From positions 1-38,709 of the forward strand of contig RDYN01000092.1 of NCBI GenBank assembly GCA_004293365.1: DNA of 38,709 nt. The letters are read 5' to 3'. The stretch is from Oscillatoriales cyanobacterium. GTDB lineage: Bacteria; Cyanobacteriota; Cyanobacteriia; Cyanobacteriales; Microcoleaceae. This document shows positions 1 through 7,969 of this stretch, piece after piece. The notes beneath the pieces were generated by a model. The model made no database searches. It saw nothing but the letters and a program-made list of their open reading frames with translations, and was not told the origin of the DNA. Position 1 is the first letter of the stretch; the number at the start of each line of letters is the position of its first letter. The position numbers were made by a program, and so were the translations under genes.

Positions 1-972
1 TAGCCGAAAACCTGAGTCGTTGTGAGTGCTTAAGAATGTGTTTGGGTTGCAACGGTTGGAGGGGAGGTCATTGTTTGTCCAGGCTATATATTTTGAACCA
101 GGCGTAAGTCCATCCAGCTTGTATTTGTCTACTTGAGTCCCGGAGGATAGGTTGCCCAAAAATCTTCTCCAGCCCAAACCATCTCCAAATTTGTTTTCCC
201 ATCCCCATCTAACTCCACTGTAAATTTCCACTCTCGGTTTCACGATATTTGTATTTAACTCCGTAGTTCTCCCTGGAACCTCGTTAACTAAATACGTTTC
301 AGCGTAAAAGTAGTGGTTTGTGCGTATGTGAGATCCTCGGACGTGTGACAAATCTCGGAAGGTAGTTGAATTCGAGCCAGGAAATGATTCATCATAGTAA
401 GGAGTTATTGCCCCCGAACGAATATCTAGCTTATCTAAAGGAATCCCTTCATTTATAATGTTACCATCGTTATCGACATCATAATTAGTAAGTACCCGCT
501 GAATCCAGTGAACTGTACTGCCGACAGGATCGTTACCTTTGGGAAAATAATTTAACTTGAAAAAAGCCCCAACCGCGTTAAATATTCTAGCTCCATCCGC
601 TTCACACGCAAAGTCTGGATTACAAGGGTAATAGTTTTCGACATTGAAACTACCTTCGATATCACCTTTCGGTATAAATTCCCACTATCGACCAAATTGA
701 TTATTTAGGAGATACAGCAAACCATCTGTTCCTCCTGGTCTGATTGTGTGAACGACTCCCGGCTGAGGTAAGTAACGCCGTCCATCTAGTTCAGGCCAAG
801 CATCTAAACTTACTAAGCCCTGACGATTTTCATACCATACTGAGTGACGGAAAGTCCCATCGCTGTCTCCCGGTTGTCGAGGTGTAAGGGTGAACGCAAA
901 GCTCGACTGGCTTGAGATAGTGACTAGAACAGTGGTCGTCCCGAGCGCTAAAAAGTATTTTTTTGATAGCAT
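1..972 (-). pseudogene. Secreted protein gene interrupted by an in-frame amber codon, truncated by the window edge
   Basis: The start at 972 gives an N-terminal signal peptide: basic MLSKK, a hydrophobic run, then a likely cleavage after SSFA near residue 26. The frame runs 95 codons to a TAG at 685-687. Beyond the TAG the same frame stays open for all remaining 228 codons to base 1, with protein-like composition and no further stop. A downstream segment around 60-105 reads LTPGSKYIAWTNNDLP, which resembles segments I recall from exported cyanobacterial PEP-CTERM-type proteins; that family link is from memory and weak. The C-terminus lies outside the window. No ATG occurs after the TAG, so internal re-initiation would need another start codon. 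The gene is either a very young pseudogene, a readthrough gene or an assembly error. It follows the gene at 1062-2170 by 89 bases on the same strand and may be co-transcribed. The substrate or role is unknown. Confidence 0.72.
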
Positions 973-1061
973 GTTGAGGTTATTTTAAAACTAAATTTAC
1001 AAAAAAAATAACAGCGACAGCAGAAATTTTAGGTATCAGAAAAATTGTCTTCCAGTTCACT

Positions 1062-2170
1062 TTAAGGCGGAATCAGCCTAAACTCCACAAAAGGTGTATT
1101 CACCATTCCCATCCAGAGGTCTTCACATAAAAACTCTAATTTTTCTGTGAGGGATCTGTATGTTAAGTGAATCTGGTATGTACCGAAGGCGAGATCGTTA
1201 AACCTCCAACAGGATCTACCTCCACCTGAAACTATCAGGCTTAACAGATTATTTGCTTGCCTTGTAAGGCTAGCTTTAAGAAATAAAGTAATGCTTTCTC
1301 CTGGTTTCACAAGTTGTAAGTCGGATTCTTGAGGAATAACCCATCCCAGACTACCGCCACAGTCGAGGCGAGGTATCATACCATTTTCTCCTATTAGTTG
1401 GGGAATCAATGTATCAAATAAAATAAAACGAAAAGGAGTTGAGGTATTGTTGGTAATCTTCATCCCAATCTGTACGGAAATTTTTGCAGATGATGCGGTT
1501 AGTGGAACTCTTAAGCTTTGCTCAGGAACTAGCGTTTCAAAGCAGATACCATCGACTTCTACTCGATTGTTGTGATGCGGCACAGGTTCAATAAGTCGTA
1601 AATTCATCGCAGGACTTGCAAACAAACTTCTCTCACTTTCTTCTACTCTAATTATTTCCCCGGTCGGTGAATCTTGTAATAAGAAATTATGGCCCGGACT
1701 TAAGTAGATGAATCGAAGCTGGTAAGTTCCTAGTCGTAAAGGTTGAAACAAATAAATTTTCTCAGGGTCAATAATAGTTGTGGTAGCATAAAAAAGACTC
1801 GTTTGGAGTTGCAGGCAGTTATTATGCCAAAAGAGCTTTGCCATAAAAGACCGCACTATAGCTCTGGTAGTTGTGTTTTTTGGCGTAATTGCTATACCCT
1901 TGTAATAGTTAGTTGCTATTGGTCTATCCCTCGTTTTTTGAGGGCGTATTTCTTGACCGTCAACAGTAAAAAGTTCGGCGTTAAATATTTATTTATGAAA
2001 GGAGATAATGTTGATGTATTATTAGTAATCGCTAAATGAATCTGTATAAATGTAGTTGCATTCGTACTGTTCTTCGGTACGGAAATCACTATAAATGCGG
2101 GTTCCCAGATTTCTATATCAATACCCTTTTGTTCCACTGTATTGTTGTCACTTGAATTAAAATCTGTCAT
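1062..2170 (-). pseudogene. Two-repeat protein of unknown function, broken by a one-base frameshift
   Basis: Translation from ATG 2170 runs 84 codons to a TAG at 1916. A second frame is open from about 1988 down to 1062. The two frames read as one protein if a single base is missing near 1970-1980: the first frame reaches ..YLTP and the second continues ELFTVDGQEIRPQ. Length 1109 plus one base gives exactly 369 codons and a stop. The whole protein would hold two homologous copies of about 170 residues. Each has a block with ITNNTST, then an F..LTP..L region, then a GTYQ motif (LGTYQLRFIY in copy 1, FGTYQIHLTY in copy 2). Such beta-rich repeats suggest a binding or structural protein, but I do not recognise the family. 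There is no signal peptide. It lies upstream of another broken gene on the same strand. Confidence 0.7.
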
Positions 2171-2607
2171 ATTTATTACCCTTTATATGCCCCAAGTTTT
2201 CATTAACAGTAACTATTTTCTGTACTTTACTTAATGCCAGGACTCTAAAAATGATGAAATTCAATAAAAACTAGAAAAAATGCTTGCTCACATCAATTAG
2301 CATTGCTTGTTGAAAGTCACTTCTCAGCTATTTGAATATATATTAGGAGGAATGCCTTCATATTGGAACGGTAAAAATACGGAATTTTTTCAACCAATTT
2401 TCTTTCCGAAGAGCAGTAAAAACACTAAATTGCACTCTCATGTTAATTTAACAACCGCAGATATATTGATAATGCGTTATGATTGATTAATTTAATAAAT
2501 AGCACTTATTAAACTTGTTTATGCTTCCACCAAATATGTCGCATCATACCCAACTGCTGCAACATTACTTGTGTCCGCAGCAAAAAAAGATGGATAAACA
2601 GGCAATA
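2171..2607. other. Intergenic, no gene seen
   Basis: AT-rich spacer between the broken repeat protein gene and the ccmK terminator. No open frame with gene-like composition, tRNA or clear repeat was found. The promoter of the 1062-2170 gene should lie at its left side (above 2170), but no convincing -10/-35 pair can be named. Confidence 0.5.
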
Positions 2608-2645
2608 AAAATATAGAGGTGCGATCGCCCGCGCCTCTATATTTT
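2608..2645 (-). terminator. Rho-independent terminator of ccmK
   Basis: A perfect 12-bp stem (AAAATATAGAGG against CCTCTATATTTT) closes a 14-base loop containing GCGATCGC. It starts 44 bases downstream of the ccmK stop. On the minus strand the stem is followed by a T-rich run (TTTTTATT). A and T tracts on both sides mean it could also work for transcripts from the other direction. Confidence 0.7.
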
Positions 2646-2689
2646 ACTAAAAATTTAAATTCCACACCAAAGTTTTGTCAAAACTTTGT

Positions 2690-2998
2690 CTACATTCGGA
2701 ACTGTTCGACTTCGGGCGTGTAGCCGATCGGCAAAATGTAATCGAGATTCTCGTGGGGACGAGCAATTATGTGATACGATAGCAACTTTCCGCCATCGAC
2801 CTTTTTAACTGATTCAATTCCAGCAGCAACGGCTGCTTGCACTTCAGAGATATCTCCTCGAACTATAATTGTCCAGTAAGCGCGGGTTATTTTTTCATAG
2901 CGAACTAAAGTAACTCGGGCTGCTTTCACCATTGAGTCTGCAACTTCTACGGCAGCGGGAAATCCTAAGACTTCAACCATTCCAACTGCAACACCCAT
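2690..2998 (-). CDS. ccmK: Carboxysome shell hexamer protein, CcmK paralogue with altered pore loop
   Basis: 102 residues forming a single BMC domain, the usual length of CcmK proteins, which tile the facets of the beta-carboxysome as hexamers. Conserved blocks are clear: [18 protein letters not shown] at the start, VKAARVTLV at 24-32, [13 protein letters not shown] at 45-57 and [14 protein letters not shown] near 78-91. The pore loop is unusual. Where CcmK1/K2 have KIGSG at 36-40, this protein has KITRA followed by YWT. The start is supported by AGGAGAA about 8 bases upstream. The gene stands alone, not in a ccmKLMNO cluster, as is known for satellite ccmK genes. Which paralogue (K3 to K6) it is cannot be settled without a tree. 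Confidence 0.93.
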   Translation of the reverse strand: MGVAVGMVEVLGFPAAVEVADSMVKAARVTLVRYEKITRAYWTIIVRGDISEVQAAVAAGIESVKKVDGGKLLSYHIIARPHENLDYILPIGYTPEVEQFRM

Positions 2999-3536
2999 TA
3001 CAACATTCTCCTAAATTTCACGGGATATCTGAAACTCATTGTAGGTGAAAGTGTTGACAGAAATTGGTGGTAATGATTTTGGTCGGCGTCGCCCGGACGA
3101 TCGCCCAAATTTAAAAGAGCCCCACAAGCTGCTGCATTTAAATCCCACAGCAGTCTTAGCGCCGGAAAGCCCGCCACACAAGAGTTTGAATCAAAAAAAA
3201 ACTGCAAAAATTAGCTGCTTGAGTGCTTAGTTTGTCACCGCCAGCAAGTCGGCTGACAAGTTCGCCTCACGATTTTTGGGACTTTCAACTTAAAAAATCC
3301 ACCCCGATCGGACACAAAACTTTACAAGCCGCGATTCAGGGGCGATCGATCCTAACTGATGCCTGATAATAGACTTCTTGCCAAAATAGCTGGGACGGGC
3401 TCTTAGGGCCATCCCACAAGGAAAAAATATTTTTGTGGGATGGGCCGAAGAGCCCGTCCTTGAATTTTTTAATTAAAAGGAGTTTAGCAATTCAAGTCTA
3501 CTATTGACTAAAGACCCAGGACTGATGACTAAGCAC
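2999..3536. other. Intergenic between ccmK and DUF3067 gene
   Basis: Contains the ccmK ribosome binding site and presumably its promoter, the large hairpin at 3393-3459, and degenerate GACTAA-like heptamers just before the DUF3067 stop. Short frames on both strands (for example 2998-3207 minus) have no family features and were not called. Confidence 0.5.
3393..3459. repeat. Long hairpin repeat
   Basis: Two 27-base arms (from GGACGGGCTCTT to AGAGCCCGTCC) pair almost perfectly around a short A/T loop. Related 'CCACAAGA..TTGTGGAAT..GGGC' palindromes occur near 20440-20495 and inside the oxidase gene at 8540-8655, so this belongs to an interspersed family rather than being only a terminator. Confidence 0.65.
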
Positions 3537-3854
3537 TCAAAACTCGTCAAGCAACCACTCCGAGGCTCTTTCGCCCAAATCTAGGGGAACGCTGACAGCT
3601 TTGCCCAAGCGCGGGCGATCGCGAGTAGTTACAATATATTCTCTCACCTGTGCGGTGCTGCCCCAGCCGTTGAGGTAATTGGCCACCGCGTCCAAATGCT
3701 CGAAATAATCAGCCTCCGTCATCGGAAAAGACGCCTGTTCCAAATATTTCCACATCACCTGCACAAAAATCTTGCCTCGCGTCCGCCGCAATCTGATATC
3801 GTAAGACTTTCCCCATTTTTCTAGGAGTAGCTGGTGTAAATCCTTGCCCGTCAT
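3537..3854 (-). CDS. DUF3067 family protein
   Basis: 105 residues, soluble, starting MTGKDLHQLLLEKWG and ending RASEWLLDEF. I recognise the conserved cyanobacterial and plastid DUF3067 family by blocks such as RRTRGKIFVQVMWKYLEQ and RPRLGKAVSVPLDLGERAS. Members are often found next to petC, as here, where it is divergent from petC with about 200 bases between the start codons. That points to a role connected with the Rieske protein or cytochrome b6f, but the biochemical function is, to my knowledge, not firmly defined. No signal peptide, membrane segment or metal motif is visible. Confidence 0.85.
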   Translation of the reverse strand: MTGKDLHQLLLEKWGKSYDIRLRRTRGKIFVQVMWKYLEQASFPMTEADYFEHLDAVANYLNGWGSTAQVREYIVTTRDRPRLGKAVSVPLDLGERASEWLLDEF

Positions 3855-4060
3855 GGTTGCTCCTGAGTGAATATCTTAAACATTAAAAGACAAAGTTCAA
3901 AAAATGTAATAATACTCTAATAAAGGCTGGAAGGCGCATTCTTAAAAGGAATTTTCGCTGCCTCAAATTTGTGCGAGCAGATTAGCACTCCTACTCAGAG
4001 TTGTCTGCACGTACAAGTTGGCTCACAAACAAACGTAACTTAAAACCGTAAAGGCAGGTC

Positions 4061-4603
4061 ATGGCTCAAACTTCTGCTGGAAATCCCGATGTCCCCGATA
4101 TGGGGCGCCGCCAATTTATGAATTTGCTGACGTTCGGTACAGTCACAGGTGTGGCACTGGGCGCACTCTATCCCGTTGTCCAATATTTTGTTCCTCCGTC
4201 GAGTGGGGCTGTTGGTGGCGGTGTCACGGCTAAAGATGCCTTGGGTAACGACATCATTGTTAGCGAATATCTGACTTCGCACCCTGCGGGCGATCGCACT
4301 TTGGCCCAAGGCCTCAAAGGCGACCCCACCTATCTTGTGGTGGAAAAAGACTCAACTATCGCTGAATACGGCATCAATGCAGTCTGCACTCACTTGGGTT
4401 GCGTCGTGCCTTGGAATGCTAGCGAAAACAAGTTTATGTGTCCTTGCCACGGTTCTCAATACAATAATGAGGGCAAAGTGGTACGCGGCCCGGCACCTTT
4501 GTCTCTGGCCCTGGCCCACGCCACTGTCGCAGATGACAAGATCGCTTTTACCCCTTGGAAAGAAACAGATTTCCGCACCGGCGAAGAACCTTGGTGGTCT
4601 TAG
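4061..4603 (+). CDS. petC: Cytochrome b6f Rieske iron-sulfur protein
   Basis: 180 residues, full length. PetC carries the 2Fe-2S cluster that accepts electrons from plastoquinol and passes them to cytochrome f on the lumen side of the thylakoid. The N-terminus has a twin-arginine RRQF (residues 16-19) followed by one hydrophobic anchor at about 21-43 and a flexible hinge rich in glycine (SSGAVGGG). Cluster box 1 is CTHLGC at 109-114 (ligands Cys109 and His111) and box 2 is CPCHGS at 127-132 (ligands Cys127 and His130). Cys114 and Cys129 form the usual disulfide. The product ends in EEPWWS, typical of the family. petA follows on the same strand after about 200 bases, giving the standard petC-petA pair. 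Confidence 0.98.
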   Translation: MAQTSAGNPDVPDMGRRQFMNLLTFGTVTGVALGALYPVVQYFVPPSSGAVGGGVTAKDALGNDIIVSEYLTSHPAGDRTLAQGLKGDPTYLVVEKDSTIAEYGINAVCTHLGCVVPWNASENKFMCPCHGSQYNNEGKVVRGPAPLSLALAHATVADDKIAFTPWKETDFRTGEEPWWS

Positions 4604-4768
4604 TTGTGAGTCATTAGTCATTAGTCATTAGTTAGCAGTCATGAATTATTAGTGATTAGTCAGTATTTAACAACTAATAACTATGGAATTAAGACTGCGG
4701 ATTAATCACATCAGCTAACGACCAATGACCAATGACCAATGACCAATGACCAATGACCAATGACCAAT
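4604..4768. repeat. Heptanucleotide tandem repeats between petC and petA
   Basis: Directly after the petC stop come imperfect CATTAGT units. Then seven exact copies of GACCAAT fill 4720-4768. The last copy contains the upstream in-frame ATG (4767) of petA. Tracts of this kind are known in filamentous cyanobacteria as short tandemly repeated repetitive sequences. They may change length by slippage. Confidence 0.85.
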
Positions 4769-4805
4769 GACTAAATTGTCTGAACCTTTGAGATTGAATA
4801 CTCTG

Positions 4806-5795
4806 ATGCCACAAATTAATTTATCTGCGATATTTCGCCGCAGTGCCAGGACGATCGCCAAAACTGCCTTAATTGCGATCGCCGCCGCCGGATTTTTTCT
4901 CAGCAGCGACATCGCACTTCCCCAAGCAGCATTCGCTTACCCTTTCTGGGCCCAGCAAACAGCACCCGCTACCCCCCGCGAAGCCACAGGCCGCATTGTT
5001 TGCGCTAACTGTCACCTCGGCGCCAAACCGACTGAAGTTGAAGTACCGCAATCCGTTTTACCTGACACAGTTTTTGAAGCTGTGGTCAAAGTTCCCTACG
5101 ATCAAAGCGTGCAGCAAGTTACCGGCGACGGTAGCAAAGGCGGCTTGAATGTAGGCGCAGTTGTGATGTTGCCCGAAGGTTTCAAGATTGCTCCCGCTGA
5201 CAGAATTCCCGAAGAAATGAAGGAAAAAGTCGGAGATCTTTACTTCCAACCTTACAGCGAAACCCAAGAAAACGTTGTTTTAGTGGGGCCGCTGCCCGGT
5301 GAACAGTACAAAGAATTGGTATTCCCAGTTTTGTCGCCAAATCCCGAAACTGACAAGTCAGTTCACTACGGCAAATATCTAATTTATGTCGGCGGAAATC
5401 GCGGTCGCGGTCAGGTTTATCCTACTGGCGCCAAGAGCAACAATACTGTTTATAATGCTTCCGTAGCTGGCACCATTTCTAAAATTGCTCAACCCGAAGA
5501 TGGTGGCTATGAAGTGACAATTCAACCAGCAGAAGGTGCAGCGGTTGTTGATACAATTCCCCCAGGCCCCGAACTGATTGTTACTGAAGGACAAACAGTT
5601 GCAGCCGCCGAACTTTTGACGAACAATCCTAATGTGGGCGGTTTCGGTCAAAAAGATGTGGAAATTGTGCTGCAAAGTGCAGGTCGAGTTAAAGGATTGA
5701 TGGCTTTTGTGGCTATAACCATGCTAGCTCAAATCATGCTGGTTCTCAAGAAGAAACAGGTGGAAAAAGTTCAAGCTGCTGAAATGAATTTCTAA
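4806..5795 (+). CDS. petA: Cytochrome f (apocytochrome f precursor)
   Basis: Cytochrome f is the c-type haem subunit of cytochrome b6f and reduces plastocyanin or cytochrome c6. I place the start at ATG 4806, giving 329 residues and a 44-residue leader before YPFWAQQ. The ATG at 4767 adds 13 residues, but it lies in the last unit of a heptamer repeat and has no ribosome binding site. Numbering from that upstream ATG, the mature protein begins at Tyr58 (its amino group is the sixth haem ligand) after a signal peptide ending in AFA, and the haem site CANCH is at 79-83. A C-terminal membrane anchor ([16 protein letters not shown]) is followed by a short basic stromal tail. Length and ends agree with other cyanobacterial PetA proteins. 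Neighbour of petC, probably one operon. Confidence 0.97.
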   Translation: MPQINLSAIFRRSARTIAKTALIAIAAAGFFLSSDIALPQAAFAYPFWAQQTAPATPREATGRIVCANCHLGAKPTEVEVPQSVLPDTVFEAVVKVPYDQSVQQVTGDGSKGGLNVGAVVMLPEGFKIAPADRIPEEMKEKVGDLYFQPYSETQENVVLVGPLPGEQYKELVFPVLSPNPETDKSVHYGKYLIYVGGNRGRGQVYPTGAKSNNTVYNASVAGTISKIAQPEDGGYEVTIQPAEGAAVVDTIPPGPELIVTEGQTVAAAELLTNNPNVGGFGQKDVEIVLQSAGRVKGLMAFVAITMLAQIMLVLKKKQVEKVQAAEMNF

Positions 5796-5888
5796 GTTGG
5801 GCTTTAATTGGTTGGGTAAAGTGTTCGTCATTAGTGTCAACAAATACGTCTTATGTAGTGCCAGACTGCTGCCTGACGATTAGACCTA

Positions 5889-5967
5889 GATCCCCCCTAA
5901 CCCCCCTTAAGGGGGGAACAAGACTATTCTTAAAGTCCCCCTTTTTAAGGGGGATGAGAGGGGGATC
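5889..5967. repeat. GATCCCCC-flanked palindromic repeat
   Basis: A 79-base unit starts GATCCCCCC and ends GGGGGATC. It has internal complementary arms (CCCCCCTTAAGGGGGG and CCCCCTTTTTAAGGGGG). It lies 93 bases after the petA stop and is likely an interspersed palindromic element. It could also act as a terminator of petCA. Confidence 0.6.
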
Positions 5968-6104
5968 GAGACTTCGATACAAACCTGAGATACAAAAGGT
6001 TTTAGGCAATTGTTGAAACGAATGGTGCTTTGTGCTTGCCCAACTATGAGGTAAGTAGGGCGGGGAATACCCGCCTTATTCTTTGATAAATAATCAGTAA
6101 AATA

Positions 6105-6956
6105 ATGTCAATTGATGAGAAGAAAGTTAAAGTAGGCGCGCTGGAATGGTTTTATCGGGAAGCAAATCCGGTAAACGAAAGTGATAAATCACCAGTGTTG
6201 CTGCTGCACGGTATACCGTCCCAAAGCTTTACCTGGACTGCGATTATGCCAGATTTGGCGACGAGTGGATTTCGATCGATCGCACCGGATTGGGTGGGAT
6301 ACGGGCGATCGGCAAAACCAGACAAACGCGACTTTGCCTACACTCCCGATGCCTTTGTCGGCGCCCTGGCTGACTTTATTCAAGCTCTAGAATTAGACCG
6401 ATTTTCCCTGGTTGTCCAAGGATTTTTAGCATCTGTCGGCATTCAATACGCTTTGAGAAACCCCGATAAAATCGATCGTTTAGTAGTCATAAATACACCA
6501 ATTTCAGCAGATATCAAATTGCCTTGGAAAATGCAGCAGTTGGGACTGCCATTTATTGGCGATATGCTGACGCAAGACCCACTTTTGGTGGACAGAACCC
6601 TCGAAGGCGGAAGTCGCATCAGGGTATTAGACAAGGATTTAGATGTTTACCGCAGCCCGTTTTTGAAGAGTTCGGATGCAGGGCGATCGCTAATGAACAC
6701 AATCCGCAACATTCAACTGCCAAAGTCAATGGCAGAAATTGAATCCGGCTTGCAAGGATGGACAAGCCCAACCTTATTTGTGTGGGGTTTAACCGACCCT
6801 TGGCTGAGTGTTGAACCAGCTAAAAAATTAGTCAGTTCCCTGAAAAATGCTGAGTTAGTCACCCTAGAAGAAGTCGCCCATTATCCTCAAGAACATTGGT
6901 CAGAAAAAGTTGGCGGTGCTCTGATAACTTTTCTGCGCCAAAAGGAGGTAAAATAA
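6105..6956 (+). CDS. Alpha/beta-hydrolase-fold protein, nucleophile apparently missing
   Basis: 283 residues with the haloalkane-dehalogenase/epoxide-hydrolase-like layout. The oxyanion motif HG is at 35-36, followed by PDWVGYGRS at 61-69, a helical cap in the middle and a C-terminal strand WGLTDPW carrying Asp231. The catalytic His candidate is His259 in VAHYPQEHW. The nucleophile elbow, normally G-x-S/D-x-G, reads VVQGFLAS at 103-110, so Gly106 occupies the position expected for Ser or Asp. Either the protein is not a normal hydrolase or another residue does this job. It has no signal peptide. It lies between petA and psbQ on the same strand. Substrate unknown. Fold assignment is firm, function is not. 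Confidence 0.85.
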   Translation: MSIDEKKVKVGALEWFYREANPVNESDKSPVLLLHGIPSQSFTWTAIMPDLATSGFRSIAPDWVGYGRSAKPDKRDFAYTPDAFVGALADFIQALELDRFSLVVQGFLASVGIQYALRNPDKIDRLVVINTPISADIKLPWKMQQLGLPFIGDMLTQDPLLVDRTLEGGSRIRVLDKDLDVYRSPFLKSSDAGRSLMNTIRNIQLPKSMAEIESGLQGWTSPTLFVWGLTDPWLSVEPAKKLVSSLKNAELVTLEEVAHYPQEHWSEKVGGALITFLRQKEVK

Positions 6957-7020
6957 TATTTTGTACCTAACTCTCGGTGCAAAGTAAGGGCGGTAGCCCG
7001 GTGCCCGCCCGCAACGAGAA

Positions 7021-7047
7021 ATCTAAAATCTAAAATCTAAAATCGCT
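7021..7047 (+). repeat. AAAATCT heptamer tract ending at the psbQ start codon
   Basis: About three and a half units of ATCTAAA run directly into GCT-ATG of psbQ. The same tract precedes the oxidase start codon at 7944-7969. It leaves no room for a Shine-Dalgarno sequence close to the ATG. Confidence 0.7.
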
Positions 7048-7491
7048 ATGACTCGTCCCCGTTCATTTTTAGCCTTGATGATGGCCTGTTTGATGGCATT
7101 TCTGGTTAGTTGCAGCAGTGTCGAAGCAAAAGTTCCCACTACTTACACAACAGCCCAGATCCAACAAATTCAGCGCTATGTTCCTACTCTGACAGAGTTC
7201 CGATCGCGCATGGACAACCTAGGAACCCTAATTCAGAAAAAAAATTGGATTGATGCCAAAACTTACATTCACGGGCCTCTCGGCGAATTGCGCGCCACGA
7301 TGAAAACCGTGTCTGGTACTTTGTTGCCGAAATCTCAACAGCAAGCTGTTGATTTGACCAAGAGTTTGTTTGCTGATTTGGTGGAGATTGACAACGCTGC
7401 TAAAGTGGCTGACTATGCCAAAATCACCGCTAGTTATAGCAAAGCTGTGAAGGATTTCGATACCTTTTTGCAGCTAATTCCTAAAGCCTAA
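7048..7491 (+). CDS. psbQ: Photosystem II protein PsbQ (CyanoQ lipoprotein)
   Basis: 147 residues. CyanoQ is a lumenal lipoprotein that binds the oxygen-evolving side of photosystem II and stabilises the complex. The N-terminus is a type II signal: basic MTRPR, a hydrophobic core, then lipobox LVSC with the lipidated Cys at residue 22. The mature part is a four-helix bundle, with recognisable IQRYVPTLTEFRSRMDNLG and a final KDFDTFLQLIPKA. Length is normal for the family. A heptamer tract lies immediately before the start and no typical ribosome binding site is seen. A large repeat array follows the stop. Confidence 0.94.
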   Translation: MTRPRSFLALMMACLMAFLVSCSSVEAKVPTTYTTAQIQQIQRYVPTLTEFRSRMDNLGTLIQKKNWIDAKTYIHGPLGELRATMKTVSGTLLPKSQQQAVDLTKSLFADLVEIDNAAKVADYAKITASYSKAVKDFDTFLQLIPKA

Positions 7492-7517
7492 TCGCTTTAG
7501 TTTGTCGCGCCGATGCA

Positions 7518-7800
7518 GACGGCGGTTGAAACCCGGTTTACACATACGAAGACGGCGGTTGAAACCCGGTTTACACACAGGAAGATGGCGGTTGAAACCC
7601 GGTTTACACACAGGAACACGGCGGTTGAAACCGCGTCTACACACACGAAGTCCAGATGGTGCGTGGACTGAAGATAAGACGGCGGTTGAAACCCCGTCTA
7701 CACACACGAAGTCCAGATGGTGCGTGGACTGAAGATAAGACGGCGGTTGAAACCCCGTCTACACACACGAAGTCCACCTCCGCGGACTGAAGAAAATAAC
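7518..7800 (+). repeat. Tandem array of palindromic units, psbQ to oxidase gene
   Basis: Six units begin near 7518, 7551, 7584, 7617, 7678 and 7739. The first three are 33 bases, the last three about 61 bases. Each starts with a small palindrome around GCGGTTGAAACCGC and continues CTACACACACGAA. The longer units add a second hairpin (GTCCA..TGGAC or GTCC..CGCGGAC). The same design with different stem sequences recurs at 31708-31996. Frames translated across it are repeat-derived and not genes. Confidence 0.85.
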
Positions 7801-7829
7801 GTAAAACGTAATTTTTACTGGCCGTTCTT

Positions 7830-7945
7830 AAACCCGCGGAGGCGGGTTTCGTTTGTGTCGCCGCGGTTTCTAACCGCCCGGTCTTCTTCAACTCTTATAG
7901 GTTTCGTTTGTGTCGCCGCGGTTTCTAACCGCCCAGTCTTCTTAT
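7830..7945 (-). repeat. Inverted-orientation copies of the same palindromic family
   Basis: Two copies of GTTTCGTTTGTGTCGCCGCG followed by GTTTCTAACCGCC lie in the opposite orientation to the array at 7518-7800. They are preceded by the hairpin AACCCGCGGAGGCGGGTT, so the two halves can pair over long range. Confidence 0.7.
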
Positions 7946-7969
7946 ATAAAATCTAAAATCTAAAATCGC
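7944..7969 (+). repeat. AAAATCT heptamer tract ending at the oxidase start codon
   Basis: ATAAAATCTAAAATCTAAAA runs into TCGC-ATG of the next gene, matching the tract before psbQ almost base for base. Two different genes therefore share the same start-proximal leader. Confidence 0.7.

Noticed and set aside
2998..3207. 69-codon minus-strand frame upstream of ccmK
   Set aside because: Overlaps the ccmK leader and its ribosome binding site, has no BMC or other family features, and no ribosome binding site of its own.
7518..7800. CRISPR-like array after psbQ
   Set aside because: The units are regular but the segments between the palindromes are conserved rather than unique, lengths change from 33 to 61 bases, and no leader or cas genes adjoin.
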